Positions 26,328 to 34,645 of a DNA stretch of 43,120 nucleotides are shown in pieces (position 1 is the stretch's first letter; every line of letters begins with the position of its first letter). The notes beneath the pieces were generated by a model, which was given only the letters and a program-made list of their open reading frames with translations, was not told where the DNA came from and made no database searches. A program made the position numbers and the translations under genes. The stretch lies in assembly GCA_002383165.1 (NCBI GenBank), contig DFXK01000014.1, forward strand, positions 96,537-139,656. Direction: 5' to 3'. The DNA comes from Flavobacteriales bacterium UBA4110 (lineage in GTDB: Bacteria > Bacteroidota > Bacteroidia > Flavobacteriales > Weeksellaceae).

Positions 26328-26651
26328 TTATTGAAATTTTTGGATTTCGTATTCAATCTTCATTGAGTCTAGTTCATCTACCGAAATCCGAGGAATGGAT
26401 GAATTTTCTATTTTTTGTGCCACAAGACTGGCGGTTTTCTTAGCTTGCAAGCTGTCTTTGAAAACCTGTTCGCCAGGTATTGCAGGTATATAAGGCTGAT
26501 CTATAAAGGTTTTCTTGTTTTTGATGATTTGATAACCATAACCTGCCTTTTGTTGAGTGATTTTGATGTCAATTGGATTGTTTTTTTTCTGACACGCGAT
26601 CAAACAAATCCCTGAAAAAAGCATCGATTTCCACAAAGATCTAGTCATCAT
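26328..26651 (-). CDS. DUF4907 family lipoprotein
   Basis: 107 aa from the ATG at 26651 (a second ATG follows at 26648; both are in ATGATGACTAG, overlapping the Kelch stop). A longer frame starting at 26708 would run far into the Kelch gene and loses the lipoprotein signal. SLWKSMLFSGICLIACQKKN is a lipobox signal. The mature part, ITQQKAGYGYQIIKNKKTFI to QPYIPAIPGEQVF and ASLVAQKI, matches DUF4907, of unknown function. The overlap implies translational coupling with the Kelch lipoprotein. Confidence 0.8.
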   Translation of the reverse strand: MMTRSLWKSMLFSGICLIACQKKNNPIDIKITQQKAGYGYQIIKNKKTFIDQPYIPAIPGEQVFKDSLQAKKTASLVAQKIENSSIPRISVDELDSMKIEYEIQKFQ

Positions 26652-27621
26652 CGTTTTGTGTTTCTGTTGGATGGAAAACCCAGATATCATCAAAATAGGA
26701 AGAGCCACTGTTTCCTGTCAAAACATAACCATAAGTTCCAAATGAGAATGCACAAGCACTTTCTCTGGAAGAACCTTCGAAGTTTGATCTTTCTGTCCAA
26801 TCATCTGTGGAAGGATTATATTCCCAAGTAGTATTAGAAACGCCACTGACTGTTCCTGTAGAAACATATCCTAAACCGCCTGCTGAAAATGCTGCAGTAG
26901 ACGCACGGTTTTGAGAATCATCATCATTACTTGTATCGGCCTTTCTTGTCCAGCTCTCTGTATTAGGATTGAAAGCCCAGAAGTCTGCAACCATACTCCC
27001 ATTATTAGTTCCAAATCCGACATAGGCTGTACCATTTATAACGAAAGCTGCTCCATCTCTTCTTTTAGAACCTCCTAGACTCACAATAGAACTCCAAGCA
27101 GAGGTAGATTCGTCATACTTGTAGAAGTCTTTTAGTTCGCTTCCGTCGTAACCTGTTCCAACATAACCCTTAGTGTCAATTCCAAAAGCTAAAGCTGCAT
27201 ATCTGCCCGTTCCTGGGAGATTAGCAATCTGAGACCAAGAATTGGAGGTTGGATCATATTTATAGAAGTCATTCAATTTATTAAGTCCGTCATATCCTGT
27301 TCCAACATAACCGTAAGAGTTCGTAGCAAAAGCGACCGCAGAACTTCTTTTTGCGCCTGGGAAATCTGCTTTTTGCGTCCAGGAGTTGGCATTAGGATCG
27401 TAACTCCAAAGATCATTGTAATAATCTTCTCCATCGTAACCACCGGTTAGATATCCTATCCCATTCACCACAAAAGCAGAAGCATTGGAACGTGGTTTTC
27501 CATCCAAATCGGAAACCCTCACCCAATTTCCCACCAGTTCATCATCGTCATCATTTCGACAGCTTGATACCAAAAATAGTCCTGCCATAGCAAGAACCAA
27601 GACCGAAAGTTTCTTGTCCAT
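26641..27621 (-). CDS. Kelch-repeat lipoprotein
   Basis: 326 aa from the ATG at 27621 (MDKKLSVLVLAMAGLFLVSS, lipobox LVSSC, then an acidic RNDDDDE linker). Longer starts up to 27654 spoil the signal peptide. The body is about six Kelch blades of about 48 residues, each like GYVGTGYDGxxxLNDFYKYD followed by PTSNSWSQIANLPG, forming a galactose-oxidase-like beta propeller. Likely surface or periplasmic. First gene of the operon Kelch, DUF4907, kinase, regulator; divergent from the DUF4270 gene. Confidence 0.9.
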   Translation of the reverse strand: MDKKLSVLVLAMAGLFLVSSCRNDDDDELVGNWVRVSDLDGKPRSNASAFVVNGIGYLTGGYDGEDYYNDLWSYDPNANSWTQKADFPGAKRSSAVAFATNSYGYVGTGYDGLNKLNDFYKYDPTSNSWSQIANLPGTGRYAALAFGIDTKGYVGTGYDGSELKDFYKYDESTSAWSSIVSLGGSKRRDGAAFVINGTAYVGFGTNNGSMVADFWAFNPNTESWTRKADTSNDDDSQNRASTAAFSAGGLGYVSTGTVSGVSNTTWEYNPSTDDWTERSNFEGSSRESACAFSFGTYGYVLTGNSGSSYFDDIWVFHPTETQNDDD

Positions 27622-27716
27622 TATTTTTTTGATGCAAATGAATTCCATTTTCATCTATTCTGAAAATTTTTTAGACCAACGCGGCTTTTTTGTCGGTAAA
27701 CGGACTTGTTATTTCG

Positions 27717-27726
27717 ACAAATTTGT
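27717..27726. promoter_or_regulatory. Palindrome in the divergent intergenic region
   Basis: ACAAATTTGT is a perfect 10-bp palindrome midway between the Kelch and DUF4270 starts. It could be an operator or chance; no clear TAnnTTTG promoter was found for either gene. Confidence 0.25.
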
Positions 27727-27843
27727 ATTGCTTCATAAAAGCCGAGGCTATCTACAAAAGCTGTTAGAGTGTCGAAAACTAACAAAGAAAGGAAGAAAAC
27801 ATTTTACCTCTATATTATACTCAGTGTATGTTTACAGAAAAAA

Positions 27844-29187
27844 ATGTACAAATATGTTTTGTTGTGTGTTTCTATTCTCTTCATATGCTCCTGCGAAAGA
27901 GAAAGCAACACTTATGAAGTAGGAAACTCCTTGGTTTCGGCACAAACCAAAGTAGCACTGATTGATACGCTGACAATTAAAATGTCAACAATAATGAAAG
28001 ATTCTGTTGTGACATCCGGGAAAAGTGCAATGCTGGTTGGGAATATAAAAGACAATACATTCGGAAAAGTTACATCAGCTTCTCTTTTTGAACTGACACC
28101 TTCCAGCTATTCTCTGGCGACTACGACCAATGTGGTTTTTGATTCCATTGTTATGTATCTGACAAATAATGATTTCTATTATGGTGATACACTCAAAACT
28201 TTTAAACTGGATGTTCATCCGATGGAAAGTAGAATCAAGCTGAATAATGGTTATCTCTATAATAAAAGCAATTTTAAGTATTCTTCTGCCTCAATTGGAA
28301 GTGCCGAGTTTCTTCCCAGACCTAATACAGATAGCAGTTTTGTCAAAATTAAATTAGATCAGGCTTACGGTCAGAACCTCTTTAATCTATTGAAAAGCAA
28401 AGATGCCAACAGTCAGGAATATTTTCTTAATTTTTATAAAGGTCTGGCACTTGTTCCATCTTCTGATAATAATGCAATGCTCCGCTTCGGAATCAATTCT
28501 TCTTATCAGGTTCAGATTAGTAAAACAACCAAAGAAAAAGTATCCAACACGGTCAGATTATATTACCACACCGCATCTGTTAACGGAACAGAGGAAGTGA
28601 AATATACATTAGATATTAATCCAAGTTCAACTTATTCTTACAACAAAATTAAAAATGATTTTTCAGGTTCAGAATTAGCTAATCTAAGTCCCACCAATCC
28701 AATCGAAGCCCAAAATCTAGGAAACAAAACTTATCTAATGGCAGGAATTGGTGTTTATACAAAGGTTGAAATTCCTTATCTCAAAACTTTAAAGAGTCTT
28801 TATAAAAATCATAAAATTATCAGTGCCAATCTTTCTCTTAGTCCGGTTGCGGGTTATTATTCTAAGAGTTTCTATAATCCAAGTCCTCTTTACTATTATC
28901 TGGGAGATAAGAAAAATAATATTACATCGGCTTATTATCAATCGGATGGCACAACGGAAATGCAAATCAGTTTATCCGAGGAGAGTGAGTTTCAAAGTGA
29001 TTATGGCTACAGCTTTGATTTGCTAAATTACGTCAATAGCATCTTGGCAGAAACTTCCGATTCTAATTATAATATTCTGATTTATCCATCATCTTACCTG
29101 GATGTCCAATCCGGAAAAGTGGTGTTTGGAAGCGAGAAAAACAGTACAAATCCAGCGAAACTTAAGCTTTACATTTTAGGTTATTAA
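27844..29187 (+). CDS. DUF4270 family lipoprotein
   Basis: 447 aa from the ATG at 27844; an upstream GTG frame at 27769 adds 25 residues that do not look like a signal. MYKYVLLCVSILFICSCERE is a lipoprotein signal (lipobox FICSC). The next residues, EVGNSLVSAQTKVALIDTLT followed by IKMSTIMKDSVVTSG, and SAMLVGNIKDNTFGKVTSAS are characteristic of DUF4270. The C-terminus ends in strands (VVFGSEKNSTNPAKLKLYIL). Known only as an abundant Bacteroidota family. Followed after 11 bp by the beta-barrel gene. Confidence 0.87.
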   Translation: MYKYVLLCVSILFICSCERESNTYEVGNSLVSAQTKVALIDTLTIKMSTIMKDSVVTSGKSAMLVGNIKDNTFGKVTSASLFELTPSSYSLATTTNVVFDSIVMYLTNNDFYYGDTLKTFKLDVHPMESRIKLNNGYLYNKSNFKYSSASIGSAEFLPRPNTDSSFVKIKLDQAYGQNLFNLLKSKDANSQEYFLNFYKGLALVPSSDNNAMLRFGINSSYQVQISKTTKEKVSNTVRLYYHTASVNGTEEVKYTLDINPSSTYSYNKIKNDFSGSELANLSPTNPIEAQNLGNKTYLMAGIGVYTKVEIPYLKTLKSLYKNHKIISANLSLSPVAGYYSKSFYNPSPLYYYLGDKKNNITSAYYQSDGTTEMQISLSEESEFQSDYGYSFDLLNYVNSILAETSDSNYNILIYPSSYLDVQSGKVVFGSEKNSTNPAKLKLYILGY

Positions 29188-29198
29188 TTCAGAATTTT

Positions 29199-30428
29199 AT
29201 GAATCAGACAATTAAAATCATTATAATTTTAGCATTTGGTTTTGTACAAAAAACTTTTGCTCAGGACTCTTCACCTTACTCCTATTTTGGCATTGGAACT
29301 CTTAATAGTGTTGATAATACCAGAAATATCTCATTAGGTAATACCGGAATTGCTTTGGAAGCACCGGATTACATCAATTCCAAAAATCCAGCTTCCTTAA
29401 CGAGTATTGGGATTCAAAATGTAATCTTCGATGTGAGTGGATTGCTTAAAAGTAATACGATTTCCAGTAACCAGGGAACAGATCGAAGAATTAATGGGAA
29501 CTTCACCAACTTGGGATTGGCAATGAGAGTTTCCAACAAATTTTTTCTTGCTGCAAGTGTACAGCCAACAACATCTACGGATTATAAATTCGTTTCCACA
29601 GTTCCAATAGAAGGCACATCAGATACATATCCGATTACATATGAAGGTAGCGGAGGTATTACCAATCTTGGGGTTTCCTTGGGATATAAGATTGATAACA
29701 ATTGGAGTGTGGGCGGGAAAGTTAAAAATAACTTCGGAACAATCAGCCGTGTTGAAACGATTACCACCACTTCAGAACTTGAGATCAGTAGAAATATATG
29801 TTATACAGGATTTAGTTACAGTTTGGGAACTCAATTCAATAAGTATTTTCAACAAGAAAGACTTCAGTTGACATTGGGAGCTATTGTTAATTTCAAAAGT
29901 AATTTAAATGCTAATGGAGAAACTGTTTATACCGAAAACAGAGAATATAATAGTAGTACTACAACAAAATTAAGATCAAAAGATTCTGCACTTCCTTTGG
30001 AAATGGGCGTTGGTGTAAGTGTTTTGAAAAACGATAGATATAGGTTCAGTTTTGATTTTACACAGAGCAATTGGAATGAAGTTAAAAATACAGTTACAAA
30101 TGAGAAATACTACAGGCAGCAAGTCTATGGTTTAGGCTTTGAACTCCTTCCACAAAGAAGAAACAGCCAGTTTATTTCTGAGAATTTAATTTATCGTGTT
30201 GGACTCAATTATGATACAGGATATTTTAAAGTGAATAATCGTGAAATCAATAAAATGGAAGCCACAGTTGGATTAGGAATTCCCATGAACAAAATCATTT
30301 TTAATGTAGGTTATGGCTATGGAAAAAGAGGTGTTTTTACCAACGCAGCTATAAAAGAAAATTATCATATGCTGAACATCAGTGTAGATTTCTTGGATAG
30401 GTGGTTCATAAAAAGATATATAAATTAA
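29199..30428 (+). CDS. Outer-membrane beta-barrel protein
   Basis: 409 aa. The signal peptide ends KTFAQ, and SSPYSYFGIGTLNSVDNTRN with NISLGNTGIALEAPDYINSK resembles the start of OmpP1/FadL-like flavobacterial proteins. The rest alternates amphipathic strands and short turns (LGVSLGYKIDNNWSVGGKVK, YRVGLNYDTGYFKVNNREIN, NVGYGYGKRG). It is in an operon with the DUF4270 lipoprotein, suggesting a barrel plus lipoprotein pair in the outer membrane. Substrate unknown. Confidence 0.8.
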   Translation: MNQTIKIIIILAFGFVQKTFAQDSSPYSYFGIGTLNSVDNTRNISLGNTGIALEAPDYINSKNPASLTSIGIQNVIFDVSGLLKSNTISSNQGTDRRINGNFTNLGLAMRVSNKFFLAASVQPTTSTDYKFVSTVPIEGTSDTYPITYEGSGGITNLGVSLGYKIDNNWSVGGKVKNNFGTISRVETITTTSELEISRNICYTGFSYSLGTQFNKYFQQERLQLTLGAIVNFKSNLNANGETVYTENREYNSSTTTKLRSKDSALPLEMGVGVSVLKNDRYRFSFDFTQSNWNEVKNTVTNEKYYRQQVYGLGFELLPQRRNSQFISENLIYRVGLNYDTGYFKVNNREINKMEATVGLGIPMNKIIFNVGYGYGKRGVFTNAAIKENYHMLNISVDFLDRWFIKRYIN

Positions 30429-30460
30429 AAAAAGAGACTCATACGAGTCTCTTTTTTTTT
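30428..30460. terminator. Terminator after the beta-barrel gene (probably the displaced ssrA terminator)
   Basis: AAAGAGACTC (30431-30440) pairs with GAGTCTCTTT (30445-30454), loop ATAC, with A and T runs on both sides. It touches the left attachment site, so before integration it lay directly downstream of the 3' end of ssrA and could have served both genes. Confidence 0.85.
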
Positions 30461-30476
30461 GTGGAGTTGGAGGGAT
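30461..30476. repeat. attL-type core repeat
   Basis: GTGGAGTTGGAGGGAT, identical to 37652-37667. After it the sequence diverges at once (GCAGAC here, TCGAAC in ssrA), which sets the inner limit of the shared core. Confidence 0.85.
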
Positions 30477-30522
30477 GCAGACAATATAAAAAATGCAAAT
30501 ATCATTAAATAACATTCAATGA

Positions 30523-30538
30523 TTTTAAATATTTAAAA
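30523..30538. repeat. 16-bp AT palindrome inside the left end
   Basis: TTTTAAATATTTAAAA is a perfect palindrome between the attachment core and the arm repeats. It may be a protein-binding site (IHF/HU-like bending region or excisionase), or an effect of AT richness. Confidence 0.25.
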
Positions 30539-30599
30539 TATTATATATCAGTATTATAAATAAATTCGGATATTATTAACGTTTAACTTTATTTAATTA

Positions 30600-30632
30600 T
30601 GTTGCAAAAATGTTGTCTAAATGTTGTCTAAT
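30600..30632 (+). repeat. Tandem 11-bp candidate integrase arm sites, left end
   Basis: TGTTGCAAAAA (30600), TGTTGTCTAAA (30611) and TGTTGTCTAAT (30622) are spaced exactly 11 bp. TGTTGACTAAA occurs twice in tandem at the right end in the same orientation. The third unit covers the -33 box of the integrase promoter. Confidence 0.65.
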
Positions 30633-30654
30633 AATTTTCAACTTAATATATTTG
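30624..30654 (+). promoter_or_regulatory. Promoter of the integrase gene
   Basis: TTG (30624-30626), 20-bp spacer, TATATTTG (30647-30654). Initiation near 30660 leaves only about 12 nt before the ATG at 30672 and supports that start. Overlap with the arm repeats suggests integrase autorepression. Confidence 0.65.
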
Positions 30655-30671
30655 TTATAAACACTTTAACA

Positions 30672-31991
30672 ATGGCAAAAGTTCAATTCTTACTTCAAAG
30701 CGAATCAACAACAGCACCAATCTACCTAAGATTTTCGCTAGGCAGAGCATTAGATATTAAAAGAAAAACTGGATTTATTTGTGATGCAAAAAACTGGAGT
30801 GCCAAAACTGGATTTCCAAAAATAGGAGACGCCAACAATAAAAACCTTAAAACAACTTTGCAAAAATTAGAAGTATTTGTTTTAGATGAATACAATAAAG
30901 ATTTTACACAAGGTAAAATTATAGATGCAGATTGGTTAGTAAAAAAAATAGATTTTTTTAATGGTAGAATCGAACATGATGAAAAACATTATTTAGTCAA
31001 TTATGGAGAATATTATCTTGAACAATTACCTTATGGAGTTTCTCCTAAGGGAATAAAAGGAGTTAGTGATAGCTCTATAAAAAAGATGAGGACTATTGTT
31101 AATAAGATAATTCAATTTCAAGATTACAAAAAGAAAAAATATTTATTAAAGGAAGTCGATTTAGAATTTAGCAGAGATTTTATAAGGTTTTTAATTGAAA
31201 GTGGAACAACGAATGATAATACAGCTGGTAGATATATAAAGTTTGTAAAAACAATCATACTAGATGCAAGAAAAAATGGATATGAAGTAAGTCATCAAGT
31301 AGATAGTATAAAAGGATTTACAATACCTCCACCTAAAAATCCATTTTCTTTTGAAGAGATTAACATAATTAAAAATACTGAATTTGTTAATGAAAAGCTA
31401 GAAATAACTAGAGATTGGTTTGTAATCGGCTGTTATGTAGGACAACGAGCCTCTGATTTATTTCGTATGAATAAAAACATGATTGAAGTTTATAATGGCT
31501 TACAATTCATCACATTAATTCAGAAAAAAACAGGAAAAACCGTTCAAATTCCTATACATAAGGAAGTCCAAAATGTTTTAGATAAAAGAAATGGAGATTT
31601 TCCACCTCTATTTTCAAACAATATTGAAACACAAACAACATTTTTTAATAGATATATTAAAAAGGTTTGTCAACAAGCAGGGCTAATTAATTTAGTAGAA
31701 GGAAATTTATTTGACAAGGACAAGAAAAGAACAGTTAAAGGAAAATTCCCTAAATGGCAGTTGGCTTCATCACATGATTGCAGAAGAAGTTTCGCAAGTA
31801 ACTTTTATTCTAAAAGAGAGTTTCCAACTCCAATCTTAATGAATATTACCGCACACAGTTCTGAAAAACAATTCCTTGAATATATTGGAAAAAAACCTTT
31901 AGATTATTCGTTACAACTTGCTGAAATATGGAAGGAACAGGAAGAAGAGGGAGAAAATATAAAATTAACAACATTAAAAAGAGTAAAATAA
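30672..31991 (+). CDS. int: Tyrosine recombinase (integrase) of the ssrA element
   Basis: 439 aa from the ATG at 30672 (MAKVQFLLQSESTTAPIYLR); an ORF start at 30621 lies upstream of the predicted promoter. The N-terminal arm-DNA-binding region (1-75) has the Bacteroidota pattern 'FLLQSESTTAPIYLRFSLGR...KRKTGF'. A SAM-like core-binding domain covers about 105-215. The catalytic domain has R259 (GQRASDL), the beta-hairpin Lys region (QKKTGK, 285-289), H368-x-x-R371 (HDCRR), H395 (AHSS) and nucleophile Y404 (FLEYIGK), so it looks intact. It probably directs insertion into ssrA. The stop precedes the next gene by 1 bp. Confidence 0.94.
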   Translation: MAKVQFLLQSESTTAPIYLRFSLGRALDIKRKTGFICDAKNWSAKTGFPKIGDANNKNLKTTLQKLEVFVLDEYNKDFTQGKIIDADWLVKKIDFFNGRIEHDEKHYLVNYGEYYLEQLPYGVSPKGIKGVSDSSIKKMRTIVNKIIQFQDYKKKKYLLKEVDLEFSRDFIRFLIESGTTNDNTAGRYIKFVKTIILDARKNGYEVSHQVDSIKGFTIPPPKNPFSFEEINIIKNTEFVNEKLEITRDWFVIGCYVGQRASDLFRMNKNMIEVYNGLQFITLIQKKTGKTVQIPIHKEVQNVLDKRNGDFPPLFSNNIETQTTFFNRYIKKVCQQAGLINLVEGNLFDKDKKRTVKGKFPKWQLASSHDCRRSFASNFYSKREFPTPILMNITAHSSEKQFLEYIGKKPLDYSLQLAEIWKEQEEEGENIKLTTLKRVK

Positions 31992-31992
31992 T

Positions 31993-32592
31993 ATGATACC
32001 AAAAGAATTTTCAACAACAAAAAACCTATACAAAATTTTTGAAGATGCTATGGACTGTTTACCGCCTGAACTCCCATCGGATGCAGAATTGATAAAGAAT
32101 AAAGAGACAGGCAATTTTTGGGATTATGATTTAATGAAATCATTTCAGGAGGATTATGATTATCTAACTGAAAACAAAATTTTCTTTTTTGGATGTAATT
32201 TTGAAATCTACAATAACCACTATCATAATAGAAAAGATGAATATCTTAAAAAAATAAGTGATGCATTAGAGATTGATTTCATTATTAATGATTATAATAA
32301 CCTTCAAGAAGATGAAATATTTAATTATGCCTCTGAAGAACTGAAGGAGAAAATTAAAGTTTCTATTAGAAGAATTAAAGAATTTCTAGATGAAACAATA
32401 GAAAGATTAGGGTTTAAGATTGATAAAAATATAAATGATGATAAAGCAACATACATATATTCGAAAGATTCAAACAATAGAATTATAGGCAATGAAGCTC
32501 CGCTTGATTTAAGCGAAACCTCAGCTGTACAGAAAATTATTTACTTAGAAAAGTTAGGGATTTTAAATTTTATAAGAAGTAAAGCTAAATAA
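31993..32592 (+). pseudogene. Unknown integrase-linked protein, interrupted by an in-frame TAA
   Basis: 199 codons (MIPKEFSTTKNLYKIFEDAM to KIIYLEKLGILNFIRSKAK), then TAA at 32590-32592. The same frame stays open for 62 more codons to TAG at 32779-32781, reading GISNNQLATILSAITGEKSS, later NVNQRNNPLINSS and ITNKLTDYGFDV. That continuation looks like real protein, and the family I recall beside Bacteroidota integrases ends in a similar 'TGxKxxTIQSxxNP...QxNNP' segment. The simplest reading is a CAA-to-TAA nonsense change in a gene of about 262 codons; readthrough or a sequencing error are alternatives. Function unknown. Confidence 0.7.
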
Positions 32593-32781
32593 GGAATATC
32601 AAACAATCAATTAGCAACTATTTTAAGTGCAATTACAGGTGAAAAATCCTCAACTATACAATCAGCAATTAACCCAATAGGAAACACTAATGTAAATCAA
32701 AGAAACAACCCTCTTATAAACAGTTCAAAGCAGGTAGAAATAATTACAAATAAACTTACAGATTATGGATTTGATGTTTAG
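32593..32781 (+). pseudogene. In-frame continuation after the TAA stop
   Basis: 62 codons open in the frame of the preceding gene with no ATG or RBS of their own. Composition and motifs (TGEKSSTIQSAINPIGNTNV) fit the C-terminus of that protein. Kept separate because the TAA splits it. Confidence 0.6.
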
Positions 32782-32788
32782 GGCTTTG

Positions 32789-32858
32789 TTAGGGAATCTA
32801 ATTTTTCCCTAAAAAGATTTTAGCCATTAATTTTTATTTGACCCTAATTTTTCCCTAA
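32789..32858. repeat. TTCCCTAA operator-like repeats before the HTH gene
   Basis: TTAGGGAA (32789-32796) faces TTCCCTAA (32805-32812), and the 15-mer CTAATTTTTCCCTAA is present twice (32798-32812 and 32844-32858). The second copy fills the spacer of the likely HTH promoter. A further ATTCCCTAA is at 34603-34611, after the polymerase gene. They could be operators for the HTH protein or replication iterons. Confidence 0.6.
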
Positions 32859-32869
32859 CTGAATATTTG
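32838..32869 (+). promoter_or_regulatory. Promoter of the HTH / polymerase-like operon
   Basis: TTG (32838-32840), 21-bp spacer, AATATTTG (32862-32869), one mismatch to TAnnTTTG. The spacer contains a full copy of the CTAATTTTTCCCTAA repeat. Confidence 0.5.
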
Positions 32870-32894
32870 CTCATTAACAATCAAAATAAATGTT

Positions 32895-33107
32895 ATGAGT
32901 AAAAATTCAACAACAAACAATCAAATCGAAACTGGTTTATTTTTAGAAAAACCAATTTTAACAAAAAAAGAAACAGCCCAACTACTTAATGTAGATTTAA
33001 GTACATTATGGAATTGGCAACAAAAAGGAATCCTAAAACCATTCGGGATAGGAGGAAGAGTTTATTACAAGTTTTCCGATATAGAAAAAGCATTAATCCA
33101 ACTTTAA
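32895..33107 (+). CDS. Small helix-turn-helix protein (MerR/excisionase type)
   Basis: 70 aa. ILTKKETAQLLNVDLSTLWN followed by WQQKGILKPFGIGGRVYYKF is a winged HTH of the HTH_17 / MerR-like excisionase class: helix-turn-helix at about 22-42, wing with GGRVYYK, then DIEKAL. It could be the excisionase, or a repressor acting on the TTCCCTAA repeats upstream. 10 bp before the polymerase-like gene, so probably co-transcribed. Confidence 0.88.
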   Translation: MSKNSTTNNQIETGLFLEKPILTKKETAQLLNVDLSTLWNWQQKGILKPFGIGGRVYYKFSDIEKALIQL

Positions 33108-33117
33108 TATTTTTTCT

Positions 33118-34548
33118 ATGGAAACAAAAACAGTCCTCATTCAAAAAACCCTTCTAAAAGATTTGGAAGGGTTTATTTTAGAATTCAACGAATATAATAA
33201 ACCTCATATCAAATTAGATATTGCCGTTTATTTTTTAAGTCTATTCATTAGCTTACCAAGTCATTACAGAAATACTGAAAAAGAAAATTATTTAGTTAGC
33301 TTAAATTCTGAAAAACTAAAAGGAATTTTCTCGAAATATACAAAGTATTTAGATTTTTTTATCGATAGTAAAATTATTGAAAAAGCCTTTAATTATTCTA
33401 CGGATAAAGGAACAAGCAACCAATACAGATTAACAGAAAAGTATTTATTTGATGATATTATTGGTTATGAAATTACAGATAAATCTTTATTGAAAAAATT
33501 TGAGATTACCACCAATGAAAACAAAAACGAAAACGATAATTTGAAAACTGATAAAAGGGCTTTTCATCTCAAAAAGAGACCTCATTTAGTTCGGTATTTC
33601 GACGATAATTTAACAATAGATATAATGTTAGCTTTTGAGATAATTAAGCCCTACAAAGAGCTAAATTACGCCAAATATCAATCGGGAATGCAATTGATAT
33701 TAGAGTATGATAAAAAAGATTGGAAATATTCTATTAATCCCAATTCTGATAATCGCTTACATACTAATTTAACCAGAACAAACAAAGAGTTAAGAAAATG
33801 TTTGTACTACAAAGATGATAGATTAAGTGCAGTTGATATTAGAGCTTCTCAACCGTTCTTTTTTGCGGTTTTTCTAAAGGCTTTTTTAAAGAAAGATTAC
33901 AAATTGGTTAAACAAATCGGAGCATCTAAATTAATATCTAAAAAGAAATTTAATGAACTATGTAATTTAGATGTGAATAGTGACGAAATAATAGCGTTTG
34001 TCGAAATTATCTTAACGAAAGATTTTTATACAAATTTTTCTAATCATTTAGAAATTCAAATTGATGAAGAAGGAAAACCTTATAAAATGAAAATCAATTA
34101 CATCGAACCAAGAAGCAAATTAAAAAAAAGGAGGAAAATTGATTTTGAGCAACCAAGAATTAAAGAATCTTTTGAAACCAAAAGAGATTACGCAAAATCT
34201 GTAATGATGGAAGTCTTTTTCAGCAGTCCGAGAACAACAACAAAGGAAGCAAAACAATTCAGAAATCTATACCCAAGTGTAAGTAAGGTAATGAGTTTCA
34301 TAAAAGATAATTCCATTAATTTTGATAAATTGTTAAGTCATATTGAATCGTACTGCTTATTAGATTATGTTGCTTTAAGAATTAACAAAAACCATAAAAA
34401 CATGCCTATTTGGAGCATTCACGATTCTTTAGTAACCACTAAACAAAATATCCATTTATTAAAGGAAGAGGTAGAACAATTATTAAGTGAGGTAACAACA
34501 ATAAAAAAAGATATATTAAAAGATATTATAGTAATAGACAATTGGTAA
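33118..34548 (+). CDS. Putative polymerase-fold replication protein of the element
   Basis: 476 aa, no overall family recognised. Three motifs in the right order suggest the palm and fingers of family-A DNA polymerases and T7-like single-subunit RNA polymerases. Motif A: LSAVDIRASQPFFFA, D240 (compare D-x3-S in T7 RNA polymerase). Motif B: RDYAKSVMMEVFFSS, R356-x3-K360-x3-M364-x3-F368-S369 (the T7 RNA polymerase pattern is R-x3-K-x3-M-x3-Y-G). Motif C: IWSIHDSLVTT, H435-D436-S437 (T7 HDS). SDNRLHTNLTRTNKELRKCL before motif A resembles the segment before motif A in family-A DNA polymerases. The B-to-C spacing (76 residues) is shorter than in either family. The N-terminal 150 residues (wHTH-like KLKGIFSKYTKYLDFFIDSK) may bind the origin. 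Inferred role: replication or priming of the excised element. Confidence 0.6.
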   Translation: METKTVLIQKTLLKDLEGFILEFNEYNKPHIKLDIAVYFLSLFISLPSHYRNTEKENYLVSLNSEKLKGIFSKYTKYLDFFIDSKIIEKAFNYSTDKGTSNQYRLTEKYLFDDIIGYEITDKSLLKKFEITTNENKNENDNLKTDKRAFHLKKRPHLVRYFDDNLTIDIMLAFEIIKPYKELNYAKYQSGMQLILEYDKKDWKYSINPNSDNRLHTNLTRTNKELRKCLYYKDDRLSAVDIRASQPFFFAVFLKAFLKKDYKLVKQIGASKLISKKKFNELCNLDVNSDEIIAFVEIILTKDFYTNFSNHLEIQIDEEGKPYKMKINYIEPRSKLKKRRKIDFEQPRIKESFETKRDYAKSVMMEVFFSSPRTTTKEAKQFRNLYPSVSKVMSFIKDNSINFDKLLSHIESYCLLDYVALRINKNHKNMPIWSIHDSLVTTKQNIHLLKEEVEQLLSEVTTIKKDILKDIIVIDNW

Positions 34549-34645
34549 TTAAATTATTATAATATTTATATTAGTAATACTTAATAAAAATTTACTCCTA
34601 TTATTCCCTAATGTTGCCGATTTTATAAAATTAGCTGAAAATAAT

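Noticed and set aside
26652..26708. Longer start of the DUF4907 gene
   Set aside because: Would overlap the Kelch gene by 68 bp and bury the lipoprotein signal; the ATGATG at 26648-26651 is better.
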